Origin: Allobaileyella intestinalis
Lineage (GTDB): Bacteria; Bacillota; Clostridia; Peptostreptococcales; Anaerovoracaceae
Length of the DNA stretch: 64,000 nt
NCBI RefSeq assembly: GCF_009695865.1
Contig: NZ_VUNB01000001.1
Span: 1-64,000 of the forward strand
Direction of reading: 5' to 3'
Part shown: one piece after another, positions 1 through 7,098 of the stretch
Position numbering within the stretch: the first letter of the stretch is position 1
Layout of the letters: each line of letters begins with the position of its first letter
The notes under the pieces: model-generated
Databases searched by the model: none
The model's input: the letters and a program-made list of their open reading frames with translations, nothing else
What the model was told of the DNA's origin: nothing
Position numbers and translations under genes: made by a program

Positions 1-113
1 AAGATTTCCTCCGAAAGGTAAGACCCGTGGGAGACTACCACGTTGATAGGTCAGAAGTGTAAGTGAAGCGATTCATTCAGCTGACTGATACTAATAGGTC
101 GAGAACTTGACCA
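1..113 (+). rRNA. 23S ribosomal RNA, 3' end (partial)
   Basis: The opening bases read as the conserved 3' end of bacterial 23S rRNA, including the segment GCTGACTGATACTAATAGGT followed by a short run to the mature end near 113. The rest of the gene lies upstream of the window. It is followed by 5S rRNA after about 95 bases, the usual 23S-5S order of an rrn operon. The exact 3' end is estimated by eye. Confidence 0.93.
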
Positions 114-207
114 GATGGTTTTCAAGAACTTGGAAGTGTTATTCAATTTTGAGGGCGCTGCTCTCACAAACAGCAGAAGGAAAACGGAGATATTCTTACT
201 GCTCATA

Positions 208-323
208 TCTGGTGACAATAGCGAAGAGGATACACCTGTTCCCATCCCGAACACAGAAGTTAAGCTCTTCAGCGCTGATGATACTTGGCGGGAAGCTGCC
301 CGGGAAATTAGGACGTCGCCAGT
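208..323 (+). rRNA. 5S ribosomal RNA
   Basis: About 116 bases match the 5S consensus: TCTGGTGACAATAGCGAAGA at the start, the universal block CCGAACACAGAAGTTAAGCT near 248-266, and the closing GGACGTCGCCAG that pairs with the 5' end. It is the last gene of the rRNA operon and is followed by a strong terminator. Ends are accurate to a few bases. No tRNA gene follows it. Confidence 0.95.
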
Positions 324-330
324 TAGGAAA

Positions 331-358
331 AAGAGACACTCGAAAGGGTGTCTCTTTT
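331..358 (+). terminator. rRNA operon terminator
   Basis: A perfect 9-bp stem (AAGAGACAC / GTGTCTCTT) closes an 8-base loop and runs into TTTTG. It lies seven bases after 5S rRNA and most likely ends the rrn transcript. Confidence 0.9.
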
Positions 359-392
359 GTTATATATGCTAGAAGGTGCTTCGGAGAATAGC

Positions 393-1002
393 AGCGTTAC
401 GTGGGCAGCTAAGATAGCAGTAGAAATTGGCATATCTGGTGATAGAACTGCTCGGGACAGTACAAGGAGCAGTAGAAACAGAAGAATGCTTAATCAATAC
501 TGCTCGAACAAGGGCGTCTGAGCAGTAGTGAAGTGAAAAGGTGGAAAGAGTACTGCTCGATTCTTGTTACACGAGCAGTAGAAATCGGCATATCTGCTGA
601 TAGAACTGCTCGGGACAGTAACAAGGAGCAGTAGAAACAGAAGAATGCTTAATCAATACTGCTCGAATAGGGGCGTTGTAGCAGTAGTGAAGTAAAAAAG
701 GGGAAGGAGTACTGCTCGATTTGTTCTCTGCAAGCAGTAGAAAGTGGCAAATTTGCCTATAGAACTGCTCGGGACTGTAATAAGGAGCAGTAGAAACGAG
801 AGAATTCTTAATCACTACTGCTCGAAGAGAGGTGTCGGAGCAGTAGTGAAGTGAAAAGGTGGAAAGAGTACTGCTCGATAAGTTATCCGCGAGCAGTAGA
901 AAGTGGCAAATTTGCCTATAGAACTGCTCGAAACAACAACAAGGAGCAGTTCTATCCTTAAAATACTTGATCAGTACTGCTGTAGCATTCTTTTGCAGGC
1001 AG
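393..1002. repeat. 159-bp tandem repeat array built of CTGCTC/GAGCAG hairpins
   Basis: A unit of about 159 bp is repeated almost four times. Units begin with TACTGCTCGA at 551, 710 and 869; a degenerate first unit begins near 393 and the last decays after about 980. The phrase TAGAACTGCTCG recurs at 443, 601, 760 and 919. Each unit carries three inverted repeats whose arms are CTGCTC and GAGCAG (for example 448-472, 500-525, 553-578), with loop sequences that vary more than the arms. Two units also carry the perfect palindrome GGCAAATTTGCC (near 746 and 906). Nothing here resembles a CRISPR array or a protein gene. Function is unknown; an RNA with repeated hairpins, a DNA-binding array or a REP-like element are all possible. 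Confidence 0.9.
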
Positions 1003-1018
1003 GAGATGAAGAAAATCT

Positions 1019-1212
1019 CCATGGTATACGGAAATCGTTCCATTCCATGGAACTGAGGTAGGAGATTTTCCATGATATACAAAAGAACTTATATATCATG
1101 GAGGTCGGTAAGGAACATTTCCATGATATATGGAAATGTTTCTGTATCATGGAGACCGAGAAGGATAATTTCCATGGTATACAAAAAAGTTCCTATATCA
1201 TGGAAGCTCATA
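1019..1212. repeat. 51-bp tandem repeat array with CCATGATATA/TATATCATGG hairpins
   Basis: Four units start at 1019, 1070, 1121 and 1172, an exact 51-bp period. Each unit contains an inverted repeat: CCATGATATAC, a spacer of about 10 bases, then TATATCATGG, followed by a GA-rich linker. The first unit is more diverged and carries CCATGG at both arms. The sequence is unrelated to the 159-bp array just upstream, but the design (tandem units, each one hairpin) is the same. No gene is supported here. Confidence 0.88.
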
Positions 1213-1230
1213 TAAAATCCACCTCACCAC

Positions 1231-1390
1231 AATCCCGCCGGTCCGGCCGCCAGTCATTCCAGAACCAATTTATCAAACACCATGTCGTCCGTCAGCCTGT
1301 CAGCTAATTGCAGCCGCCGATCCGGCCGCCAGCCGTCAACCAGCCGCCGGTCCGGCCGCCAGCCGTCAGCCGTGAACCAGCCGGCCGCAA
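1231..1390. repeat. 30-bp GC-rich direct repeats (CCGCCGGTCCGGCCGCCAG)
   Basis: Two adjacent 30-bp units lie at 1311-1340 and 1341-1370, differing at very few positions. A diverged copy of the core CCGCCGGTCCGGCCGCCAG lies at 1235-1253, and a broken one (CCAGCCGGCCGCAAG) ends near 1390. The stretch is far richer in G+C than its neighbours and contains the palindrome GGCCGCC/CCGGCC. It is the third consecutive repeat family between the rRNA operon and the symporter gene. From 1391 to the symporter start the DNA is non-repetitive, with no gene or convincing promoter visible. Confidence 0.8.
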
Positions 1391-1585
1391 GCCCATCAAC
1401 TAACTAATCATCACAACCCAGGGGTCACCAGTCAATCATCCAATTTAACAACACGTTTTTTGTAAAAAAAGAAGGACAATTCTTGAATAGATTGAAGGTT
1501 TATGCAAAACTATATGAAGAGCACGGATTTTGGTATGTTGGTGCTCTGTTTTGTTATTTCTACGGTATTAAGAACGGAGTTTATT

Positions 1586-2998
1586 ATGGTAAATGTGCTT
1601 AATACGATCGACAGTTATCTGTACTATCCAGTGCTGATAATCGTATTGATCGCAGGGGGACTTTATTTTTCTGGAAGAATTAAGTTTGCTCAAATCAGGC
1701 TTTTCGGGGAATCTGTCCGGGTTGTGATGGAGAAGCCGGAGGGTGATAATCAGGTTTCATCTTTCCAGGCACTTATGGTTTCAACTGCATCACGAGTTGG
1801 AACGGGAAATATTATCGGAGTATCCACTGCTGTTGTTTTGGGAGGCCCTGGAGCAATATTCTGGATGTGGCTTCTGGCGATTATTGGAGGAGCTTCCGCT
1901 TTTGTGGAAAGTACTCTTGCTCAGATATACAAACACGGTGATAAGAAAAACGGCTGCTATGGAGGACCGGGGTACTACATTGAAAGTGCTCTACACAAGA
2001 AGGGACTGGCAACATTGTTCGTGCTGTTCCTGATTGCCACATATGCTTTTGGATTTAACCTTCTGTGTTCATATAACCTTCAGTCCACCTTCGCTGTTTA
2101 CGATTTTTACAACGAAAAGACTACCCCGCTGATAATCGGTATTGTAATTGCAATTCTTGTGGGAATCTGCATTATGGGCGGAGGCAAGAAGATCGTAAAG
2201 GTTACGGGAGTCCTTGTGCCTTTCATGGGTGCTGCATATGTGCTGATTTCACTGATTGTAATCATTGCGCATATTAAAGTCCTGCCATCAGTGTTCGTAA
2301 TGATTTTCTCTGATGCCTTCGATTTCAAGAGCATTTTCAGTGGAGTTGCAGGATCCTGCATGGTATACGGTATCAAGAGAGGACTTTACTCAAACGAAGC
2401 TGGCGTAGGATCTGCTCCTAACGCTGCTGCATCTGCCATGGTGTCCCATCCTGTTAAACAGGGACTGGTTCAGATGCTTTCCGTATACATCGACACACTG
2501 CTGATCTGTACTGCAACAGCACTTATGTGCGTTTTCTCCGGAGTTCCGAGAACAGCTGATTCTGCAGGAGCCCCTTACGTGCAGGCAGCTATTTCAACAG
2601 TATTCGGCAAGTACGGACCTACTTTCATTACAATCGCAATGCTGATGTTTGCATTTACCACCTTGCTGGGCAACCTCTATTATGTGGACAACGCTCTGGC
2701 ATTTCTCAATCACAAGAAGATGCCAGGAAAGAAGTTCATGACATGCTGGAGAATAATCTGCTGTCTGGTAGTAGTTGTAGGTGCAGTGATTCCAATGGAT
2801 GCAGCCTGGGCCCTTGCAGACATTACAATGGGCGGCATGGCGCTGATCAACATTCCGGTTTGCATTGCCATCGGAGGAGTTGTATACAAAGCACTGGACG
2901 ATTACATGAAACAGAAGAAAGCAGGACTCAACCCTGTTTTCCACGCAAGAGACATTGGAATGGATCCTTCAGAGCTGAATTTCTGGGGTGACGAGTAG
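1586..2998 (+). CDS. Sodium/alanine symporter, AGCS family
   Basis: This multi-pass inner-membrane protein of 470 residues is predicted to couple Na+ (or H+) entry to uptake of alanine or glycine. It carries the family signatures SRVGTGNIIGVSTAVVLGGP near the N-terminus and YSNEAGVGSAPNAAAS in the middle, within about 10 to 11 hydrophobic segments. The frame is open from an ATG at 1502, but the ATG at 1586 is preferred because GGAG sits six bases upstream and because family members begin close to this point; the extra 28 residues would be atypical. It is a single gene between the repeat region and its own terminator. Alanine is the inferred substrate, from family membership only. Confidence 0.9.
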   Translation: MVNVLNTIDSYLYYPVLIIVLIAGGLYFSGRIKFAQIRLFGESVRVVMEKPEGDNQVSSFQALMVSTASRVGTGNIIGVSTAVVLGGPGAIFWMWLLAIIGGASAFVESTLAQIYKHGDKKNGCYGGPGYYIESALHKKGLATLFVLFLIATYAFGFNLLCSYNLQSTFAVYDFYNEKTTPLIIGIVIAILVGICIMGGGKKIVKVTGVLVPFMGAAYVLISLIVIIAHIKVLPSVFVMIFSDAFDFKSIFSGVAGSCMVYGIKRGLYSNEAGVGSAPNAAASAMVSHPVKQGLVQMLSVYIDTLLICTATALMCVFSGVPRTADSAGAPYVQAAISTVFGKYGPTFITIAMLMFAFTTLLGNLYYVDNALAFLNHKKMPGKKFMTCWRIICCLVVVVGAVIPMDAAWALADITMGGMALINIPVCIAIGGVVYKALDDYMKQKKAGLNPVFHARDIGMDPSELNFWGDE

Positions 2999-3045
2999 AA
3001 CCACAGCAGGATGGAATTATTCCTGTTGACGTTTAGAAAAGTACA

Positions 3046-3083
3046 GGGACTGTCAAAGAAAATCATTGACAGCCCCTTCTTTT
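3046..3083 (+). terminator. Terminator after the alanine symporter
   Basis: GGG-A-CTGTCAA pairs with TTGACAG-CCC (one bulged base) around a 9-base loop, followed by CTTCTTTTATT. The descending arm contains TTGACA, which also serves as the -35 box of the next promoter. Confidence 0.8.
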
Positions 3084-3094
3084 ATTGCTATATT
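3066..3094 (+). promoter_or_regulatory. Promoter for ylxM-ffh
   Basis: A perfect -35 box TTGACA (3066-3071), a 17-base spacer and a -10 box TATATT (3089-3094) fit a housekeeping sigma-A promoter. It lies 30 bases before the ylxM ribosome binding site and overlaps the terminator of the previous gene. Confidence 0.75.
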
Positions 3095-3125
3095 ATTACT
3101 TGCGACTGCAGACAGGAGGTAGATT

Positions 3126-3512
3126 ATGGCTGATTCAAGAACAATTGGATCAGATGAAATAGGGAAGGTGGAGTTCAACAGTCTCCTTTTCGATTTCTAC
3201 GGACAGCTGCTTCCGGCCAAGCAGAGGACGGTGATGGAGCTGTACCACGAAGACGATCTTTCACTGTCAGAGATAGCAGAGGATCTGAGCACCTCAAGGC
3301 AAGCCGTTCATTACACTCTTAAGCAGGCGGAAAAAAAGCTGGTCTCCTTCGAAGAAGCGCTGGGACTGGTTGAAAGGTTTTCAAGGAACAAGAGGGAAGC
3401 GGCCCGCGCATCAAAGATAGCTGAAAGCCTGAGAACATCCGTATCCGGGGATTCAGATGCCCAGAAAAGGCTCAGCGAACTGGAGAAGATTATAAGTTTT
3501 CTCGGTGAATGA
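3126..3512 (+). CDS. ylxM: YlxM-like helix-turn-helix protein (UPF0122)
   Basis: This is a 128-residue protein with a sigma-70 region 4-like helix-turn-helix: the segment LSLSEIAEDLSTSRQAVHYT (about residues 46-65) is the recognition motif of the YlxM/p13 family. Members sit directly upstream of ffh in Gram-positive bacteria and are thought to modulate the signal recognition particle, though the biochemical role is poorly defined. The C-terminal part is charged and predicted helical. The ATG at 3126 follows AGGAGG by six bases. ffh follows after 123 bases, as in other Firmicutes. Identity rests on the motif, length and gene order. Confidence 0.88.
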   Translation: MADSRTIGSDEIGKVEFNSLLFDFYGQLLPAKQRTVMELYHEDDLSLSEIAEDLSTSRQAVHYTLKQAEKKLVSFEEALGLVERFSRNKREAARASKIAESLRTSVSGDSDAQKRLSELEKIISFLGE

Positions 3513-3635
3513 TCCCTGTTTAAACAAAAGAATCAAGGTAGATCACAGCAAGAATCAGAAATTATGAGCTGCTGATCCCGTGAAACTCATTTAATTACAC
3601 AGAAATTACTCATATTCACATATAAGGAGATAGAA

Positions 3636-4976
3636 TTGGCATTCGAAGGATTATCTGAAAAATTACAGGAAACCTTCAAGCACCTGAAGGGCAAAGGCGT
3701 TGTATCCGAGAAGGACATTGATGCTGCCATGAGGGAAGTTCGCCTGGCACTTCTGGAAGCCGATGTAAACTTCAAGGTTGTAAAGAAGTTTGTGGCAGAA
3801 GTGAAAGAGAAGGCACTTGGAGCCGAGGTTATGAAGAGCCTCACCCCGGGCCAGCAGGTAGTGAAGATCGTCAAAGATCAGATGGTGGAACTGATGGGAG
3901 GTACCAACAGCCGTCTCACCTATTCCTCCAGCGGATTTACAATCTACATGCTGGTAGGTCTCCAGGGAACTGGTAAGACTACCACCTGCGGCAAGCTGGC
4001 ATCCTGGCTGAAACAGAACGGAAAGAAGCCTATGCTCTGCGCATGTGACGTTTACAGACCTGCAGCCATAGATCAGCTGGAAATAGTAGGTAAGGCTGTG
4101 AACACACCGGTTTTCACCATGAGAGACGAGAAGGATCCGGTGAAGATTGCAAAGGCGGCCATCGACAGGGCTGAATCCATGGGATTGAACGTTCTCATTG
4201 TGGATACAGCCGGAAGACTTCAAATCGACGAAGATCTGATGAACGAGCTGTCCAGCCTTAAGAAAGAGATCAGACCTCACGAGATCCTTCTCGTAGTGGA
4301 CGCTCTCACCGGTCAGGACGCTGTAAACATTGCTACAGGGTTTGACGAGAGACTGGGCGTTGACGGAATTATCATGACCAAGATGGATGGTGATTCCAGA
4401 GGCGGTGCAGCCCTTTCTGCCAAGGCAGTTACAGGCAAGCCTATTAAGTTTATGGGTGTAGGCGAGAAATACGATGCTCTCGAACCATTTCACCCTGAAA
4501 GAATAGCTTCAAGAATACTGGGAATGGGAGACGTTATGTCTCTCATCGAAAAAGCCGAATCCACATACACTGAGGAAGAAGCTAACAGAATAGAAGAACG
4601 GTTCAGAAAGAATCAGTTCGATCTCAATGATTTTCTTGACCAGATGGCGCAGATCAACAAGATGGGGGGAGTAGCCAAGATACTTGATATGATCCCAGGA
4701 ATAAGCGCTGCTGACAAGAGAAACATCGATACAGAGCGGGGCGTAAAGGAACTGGATAGATACAAGGCGGTAATCCTTTCAATGACCAAGGAAGAGCGGG
4801 CAAATCCGAAGATCCTGAACGCCAGCAGAAGAAAGCGCATTGCCGCAGGAAGCGGACAGAGCGTCAATACAATTAACAAGCTTATCAAGAGCTATGAAGA
4901 GATGAGAGCCATGATGAAGAAATTCAACAATCCGAAAGCTCTCAAGAGAAATAAACTTTTCAGAGGATTGATGTAG
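3636..4976 (+). CDS. ffh: Signal recognition particle GTPase Ffh
   Basis: Ffh binds the SRP RNA and signal peptides of nascent membrane and secreted proteins and, with FtsY, hands ribosomes to the Sec translocon. The 446 residues show the N-terminal four-helix bundle, then the GTPase domain with GLQGTGKTT (about 107-115), DVYRPAAIDQLEIVG, DTAGRLQIDEDLM and TKMDGDSRGGAALS, then the methionine-rich M domain. The start is a TTG at 3636, supported by AAGGAG six bases upstream and by the conserved first residues MAFEGLSEKL. It lies in the usual ylxM-ffh-rpsP order. Length and motifs are complete. Confidence 0.97.
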   Translation: MAFEGLSEKLQETFKHLKGKGVVSEKDIDAAMREVRLALLEADVNFKVVKKFVAEVKEKALGAEVMKSLTPGQQVVKIVKDQMVELMGGTNSRLTYSSSGFTIYMLVGLQGTGKTTTCGKLASWLKQNGKKPMLCACDVYRPAAIDQLEIVGKAVNTPVFTMRDEKDPVKIAKAAIDRAESMGLNVLIVDTAGRLQIDEDLMNELSSLKKEIRPHEILLVVDALTGQDAVNIATGFDERLGVDGIIMTKMDGDSRGGAALSAKAVTGKPIKFMGVGEKYDALEPFHPERIASRILGMGDVMSLIEKAESTYTEEEANRIEERFRKNQFDLNDFLDQMAQINKMGGVAKILDMIPGISAADKRNIDTERGVKELDRYKAVILSMTKEERANPKILNASRRKRIAAGSGQSVNTINKLIKSYEEMRAMMKKFNNPKALKRNKLFRGLM

Positions 4977-5030
4977 CGGAATCTTCCGCTTAGCAATATA
5001 ACGGGCATAGTCGCAAGAACCTGCCCGGTC
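4974..5030 (+). promoter_or_regulatory. Hairpins between ffh and rpsP
   Basis: GCGGAA-TC-TTCCGC begins within the ffh stop region (about 4976-4989), and CGGGCA (5002-5007) pairs with TGCCCG (5022-5027). Neither is followed by a U-run, so these are not standard terminators. They may protect or process the mRNA, or act in translational control of rpsP; the role is unproven. Confidence 0.35.
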
Positions 5031-5072
5031 AAAATAGTCTTTTCACATAATAAACATACCAAGGAGGAAATA

Positions 5073-5315
5073 ATGGTAAAGATCAGACTGAAGAGAATCG
5101 GAGCTCACAAGAAGCCTTTCTACAGAGTAGTTGTAGCAGACTCCCGTACACCAAGAGACGGAAGATTCATTGAGGAGCTGGGAACATACGATCCACTGAA
5201 GGATCCTGCAGAGATCAAGATCGACGCTGAGAAGGCTCAGAAGTGGCTTGACAACGGAGCTCAGCCTACTGAGACAGTAAGATCCCTGCTGAAGAAGTCA
5301 GGCATTATAAAGTAG
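5073..5315 (+). CDS. rpsP: 30S ribosomal protein bS16
   Basis: The 80-residue protein matches bS16 throughout: [20 protein letters not shown] at the N-terminus, the [20 protein letters not shown] block, and the [20 protein letters not shown]-terminus. It is an early-assembling 30S protein that contacts 16S rRNA. AAGGAGG lies seven bases before the ATG. khpA follows immediately, as in most Firmicutes. Confidence 0.98.
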   Translation: MVKIRLKRIGAHKKPFYRVVVADSRTPRDGRFIEELGTYDPLKDPAEIKIDAEKAQKWLDNGAQPTETVRSLLKKSGIIK

Positions 5316-5324
5316 GTGCAGACT

Positions 5325-5558
5325 ATGTCTGGGCTGGTAGAGGCAATCGCAAAGTCTCTCGTAGCTAATCCGGACGAGGTCGTAGTCACCGAAGAGGTAA
5401 ATGGCAATAACATTGTTGTCAGTCTCAGGGTAGCGAAGGACGATATGGGAAAAGTTATCGGAAAACAGGGCCGTATCGCCAAGGCTATCCGAACAGTCGT
5501 CAAGGCTGCAGCGATCAAGCAGAATAAAAGGGTGACTGTCGATATCATCGATGAATAG
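5325..5558 (+). CDS. khpA: KH-domain RNA-binding protein KhpA
   Basis: KhpA is a small cytoplasmic KH-domain protein which, with KhpB/Jag, binds RNA and influences cell elongation and division in Gram-positive bacteria. The GKVIGKQGRIAKAIRTVVKA segment is the GxxG KH motif. Of the possible starts, the GTG at 5316 touches the rpsP stop, while the ATG at 5325 has AGGTG six bases upstream and gives a 77-residue protein beginning MSGLVEAIAKSLV, the length and opening usual for the family. A strong terminator follows. Confidence 0.93.
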   Translation: MSGLVEAIAKSLVANPDEVVVTEEVNGNNIVVSLRVAKDDMGKVIGKQGRIAKAIRTVVKAAAIKQNKRVTVDIIDE

Positions 5559-5600
5559 CAGCAAGCGAGAAAACGCTGTGCGATGAGCAAGAAAAAACAT

Positions 5601-5637
5601 AAGGAGCATGCGGCTGAGCTGCGTGCTCCTTTTTTTT
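5601..5637 (+). terminator. Terminator after khpA
   Basis: AGGAGCATGC pairs with GCGTGCTCCT (one G-T pair) around a 9-base loop and is followed by eight T residues. It separates ylxM-ffh-rpsP-khpA from rimM-trmD, which are often in the same operon elsewhere. Confidence 0.9.
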
Positions 5638-5679
5638 GAGGTGTGACGGTAGAGTGCAATGGCCGTAACTGAGCCGTAA

Positions 5680-5708
5680 TTGAAATGAATCACGGGATAA
5701 TGTAAAAT
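5680..5708 (+). promoter_or_regulatory. Promoter for rimM-trmD
   Basis: TTGAAA (5680-5685), a 17-base spacer and TAAAAT (5703-5708) form a good sigma-A promoter between the khpA terminator and rimM, explaining how rimM is expressed after the terminator. Confidence 0.7.
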
Positions 5709-5778
5709 CTAAGAGTTAATCAGTCAGACAAAATGGGAAAAATCCGGCTTTTTAGAAGATCTGCGGGGAGGTAACAGA

Positions 5779-6297
5779 ATGGAAGACAGAAAGTTTGTCA
5801 GGATGGGAAGATTTACTTCCTCAGTGGGCCTGAAGGGCGAGATGAAAGTCACTCTTTATAATGAAGAGACTGTTAATTTCAAGAAGGGGGCAGAGGTATA
5901 CCTGGGTGTTTCAGGTGGAAAAAAACCTTTCACAGTGCGCAGTGTCCGGAATCACAACGGAACGGTAATTGCTGCACTGGAGGGCGTTGCAGACCGGAAC
6001 GCATCCGATTCCCTTAGAAATACTGAATTTTTTATGGACGAAGAAGATCTTGAAGAGCTTCCTGAAGGTTATCACTATGTAGAAGACCTGATCGGCATGA
6101 AGGTGTATGATCTTAATTCAGCCAGGGAAATTGGAACTGTAAAGGACATACTGACCAACACCCCTCAGGAGGTATACGTAGTAGAGAGGGAAGATGCCGG
6201 AGATGTTATGATCCCTGCAGTGGAGAATTTTGTCAGGGAAATCGACACTGAGAACGAAGTCATCAAAGTGGCTCTGATTCCGGGCTTCCTTGATTAA
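5779..6297 (+). CDS. rimM: 16S rRNA processing protein RimM
   Basis: RimM helps mature the 3' domain (head) of the 30S subunit and binds uS19. The 172 residues comprise an N-terminal RimM barrel with RMGRFTSSVGLKGEMKV and a C-terminal PRC-barrel with LIGMKVYDLNSAREIGTVKD. The ATG at 5779 follows GGGGAGG by seven bases. It is followed by trmD, its classical partner. Length is typical and no defects are visible. Confidence 0.95.
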   Translation: MEDRKFVRMGRFTSSVGLKGEMKVTLYNEETVNFKKGAEVYLGVSGGKKPFTVRSVRNHNGTVIAALEGVADRNASDSLRNTEFFMDEEDLEELPEGYHYVEDLIGMKVYDLNSAREIGTVKDILTNTPQEVYVVEREDAGDVMIPAVENFVREIDTENEVIKVALIPGFLD

Positions 6298-6321
6298 GAC
6301 CAGATAGGACAGGTATAGAAA

Positions 6322-7077
6322 TTGAAGATAAATATTCTGACAATTTTTCCGGAAATGTTTTCACCTCTGAATGAGAGCATGCTGGGAAGGGCCAGGGAGA
6401 AAGGTATTCTCCAGTACAACATTGTAAATATCAGAGATTATACTGAGGACAAGCACAACCGGGTTGATGACACCCCTTTCGGAGGAGGCCCGGGGATGGT
6501 CATGCAGTACCAGCCTGTGATTGATGCTTTCAGAGAGAATAAAATGGGAGGCAGGGTTATCTACATGTCTCCCCGGGGACAGCAGCTTACAGGCAAACTG
6601 GCAAGAGACATATCCCAGGAGGAGGAAATTACCATTCTCTGCGGCCATTATGAGGGCGTAGACCAGAGAATTCTGGATGAGCTGGGTGCTCAGGAAATCA
6701 CCATAGGAGATTATGTGGTTACCGGAGGTGAACTGCCTGCAATGATTCTGATCGATGCGTCGGCCAGATTCATTGAGGGGGTCCTCAGCAGCAATGAATC
6801 TGTAATGGAAGAAAGTGTATATTCCGGTTTGCTTGAATATCCCCAGTATACGAGACCAAGATCCATAGGTGAAAGAGAGGTGCCGGAAATTCTCCTCAGC
6901 GGAGATCACGGAGCCATAGACATCTGGAGACTGGGAAAATCAATGGAAATCACCGGAAGAAACAGGCCGGAGATGCTGGAGGAATATCTCAAGAACAGGA
7001 CTTTTACAAAAAAAGAAAAAAAGACTCTGATTGAAATGGGTTTTTCTCACATCATTGAAAACCATGATAGAAAATAG
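6322..7077 (+). CDS. trmD: tRNA (guanine37-N1)-methyltransferase TrmD
   Basis: TrmD methylates G37 next to the anticodon using S-adenosylmethionine, preventing +1 frameshifts. The 251-residue protein has the trefoil-knot SPOUT motifs: GGGPGMVMQ near residue 55, CGHYEGVDQRILDE, and IGDYVVTGGELPAMILIDA. The start is a TTG at 6322, giving the conserved MKINILTIFPEMF opening, with AGGT upstream. In many Firmicutes rplS follows trmD; here the next gene is an HlyD-like protein, so rplS must lie elsewhere. Confidence 0.96.
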   Translation: MKINILTIFPEMFSPLNESMLGRAREKGILQYNIVNIRDYTEDKHNRVDDTPFGGGPGMVMQYQPVIDAFRENKMGGRVIYMSPRGQQLTGKLARDISQEEEITILCGHYEGVDQRILDELGAQEITIGDYVVTGGELPAMILIDASARFIEGVLSSNESVMEESVYSGLLEYPQYTRPRSIGEREVPEILLSGDHGAIDIWRLGKSMEITGRNRPEMLEEYLKNRTFTKKEKKTLIEMGFSHIIENHDRK

Positions 7078-7098
7078 AGCTGATAGCAGGCGGATAGC

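Noticed and set aside
393..1002. CRISPR array
   Set aside because: The 159-bp period with conserved linkers and no short unique spacers does not fit a CRISPR, and there are no cas genes in the window.
567..1082. 171-codon minus-strand open frame over the 159-bp repeats
   Set aside because: It stays open only because the repeat length is a multiple of three. The translation is a repetitive Cys/Leu/Ser string with no recognisable fold or ribosome binding site, and the DNA is dominated by hairpins.
1098..1307. 69-codon plus-strand frame over the 51-bp repeats
   Set aside because: It begins inside a repeat unit and runs across two different repeat families, with no coding signature beyond the repeat period.
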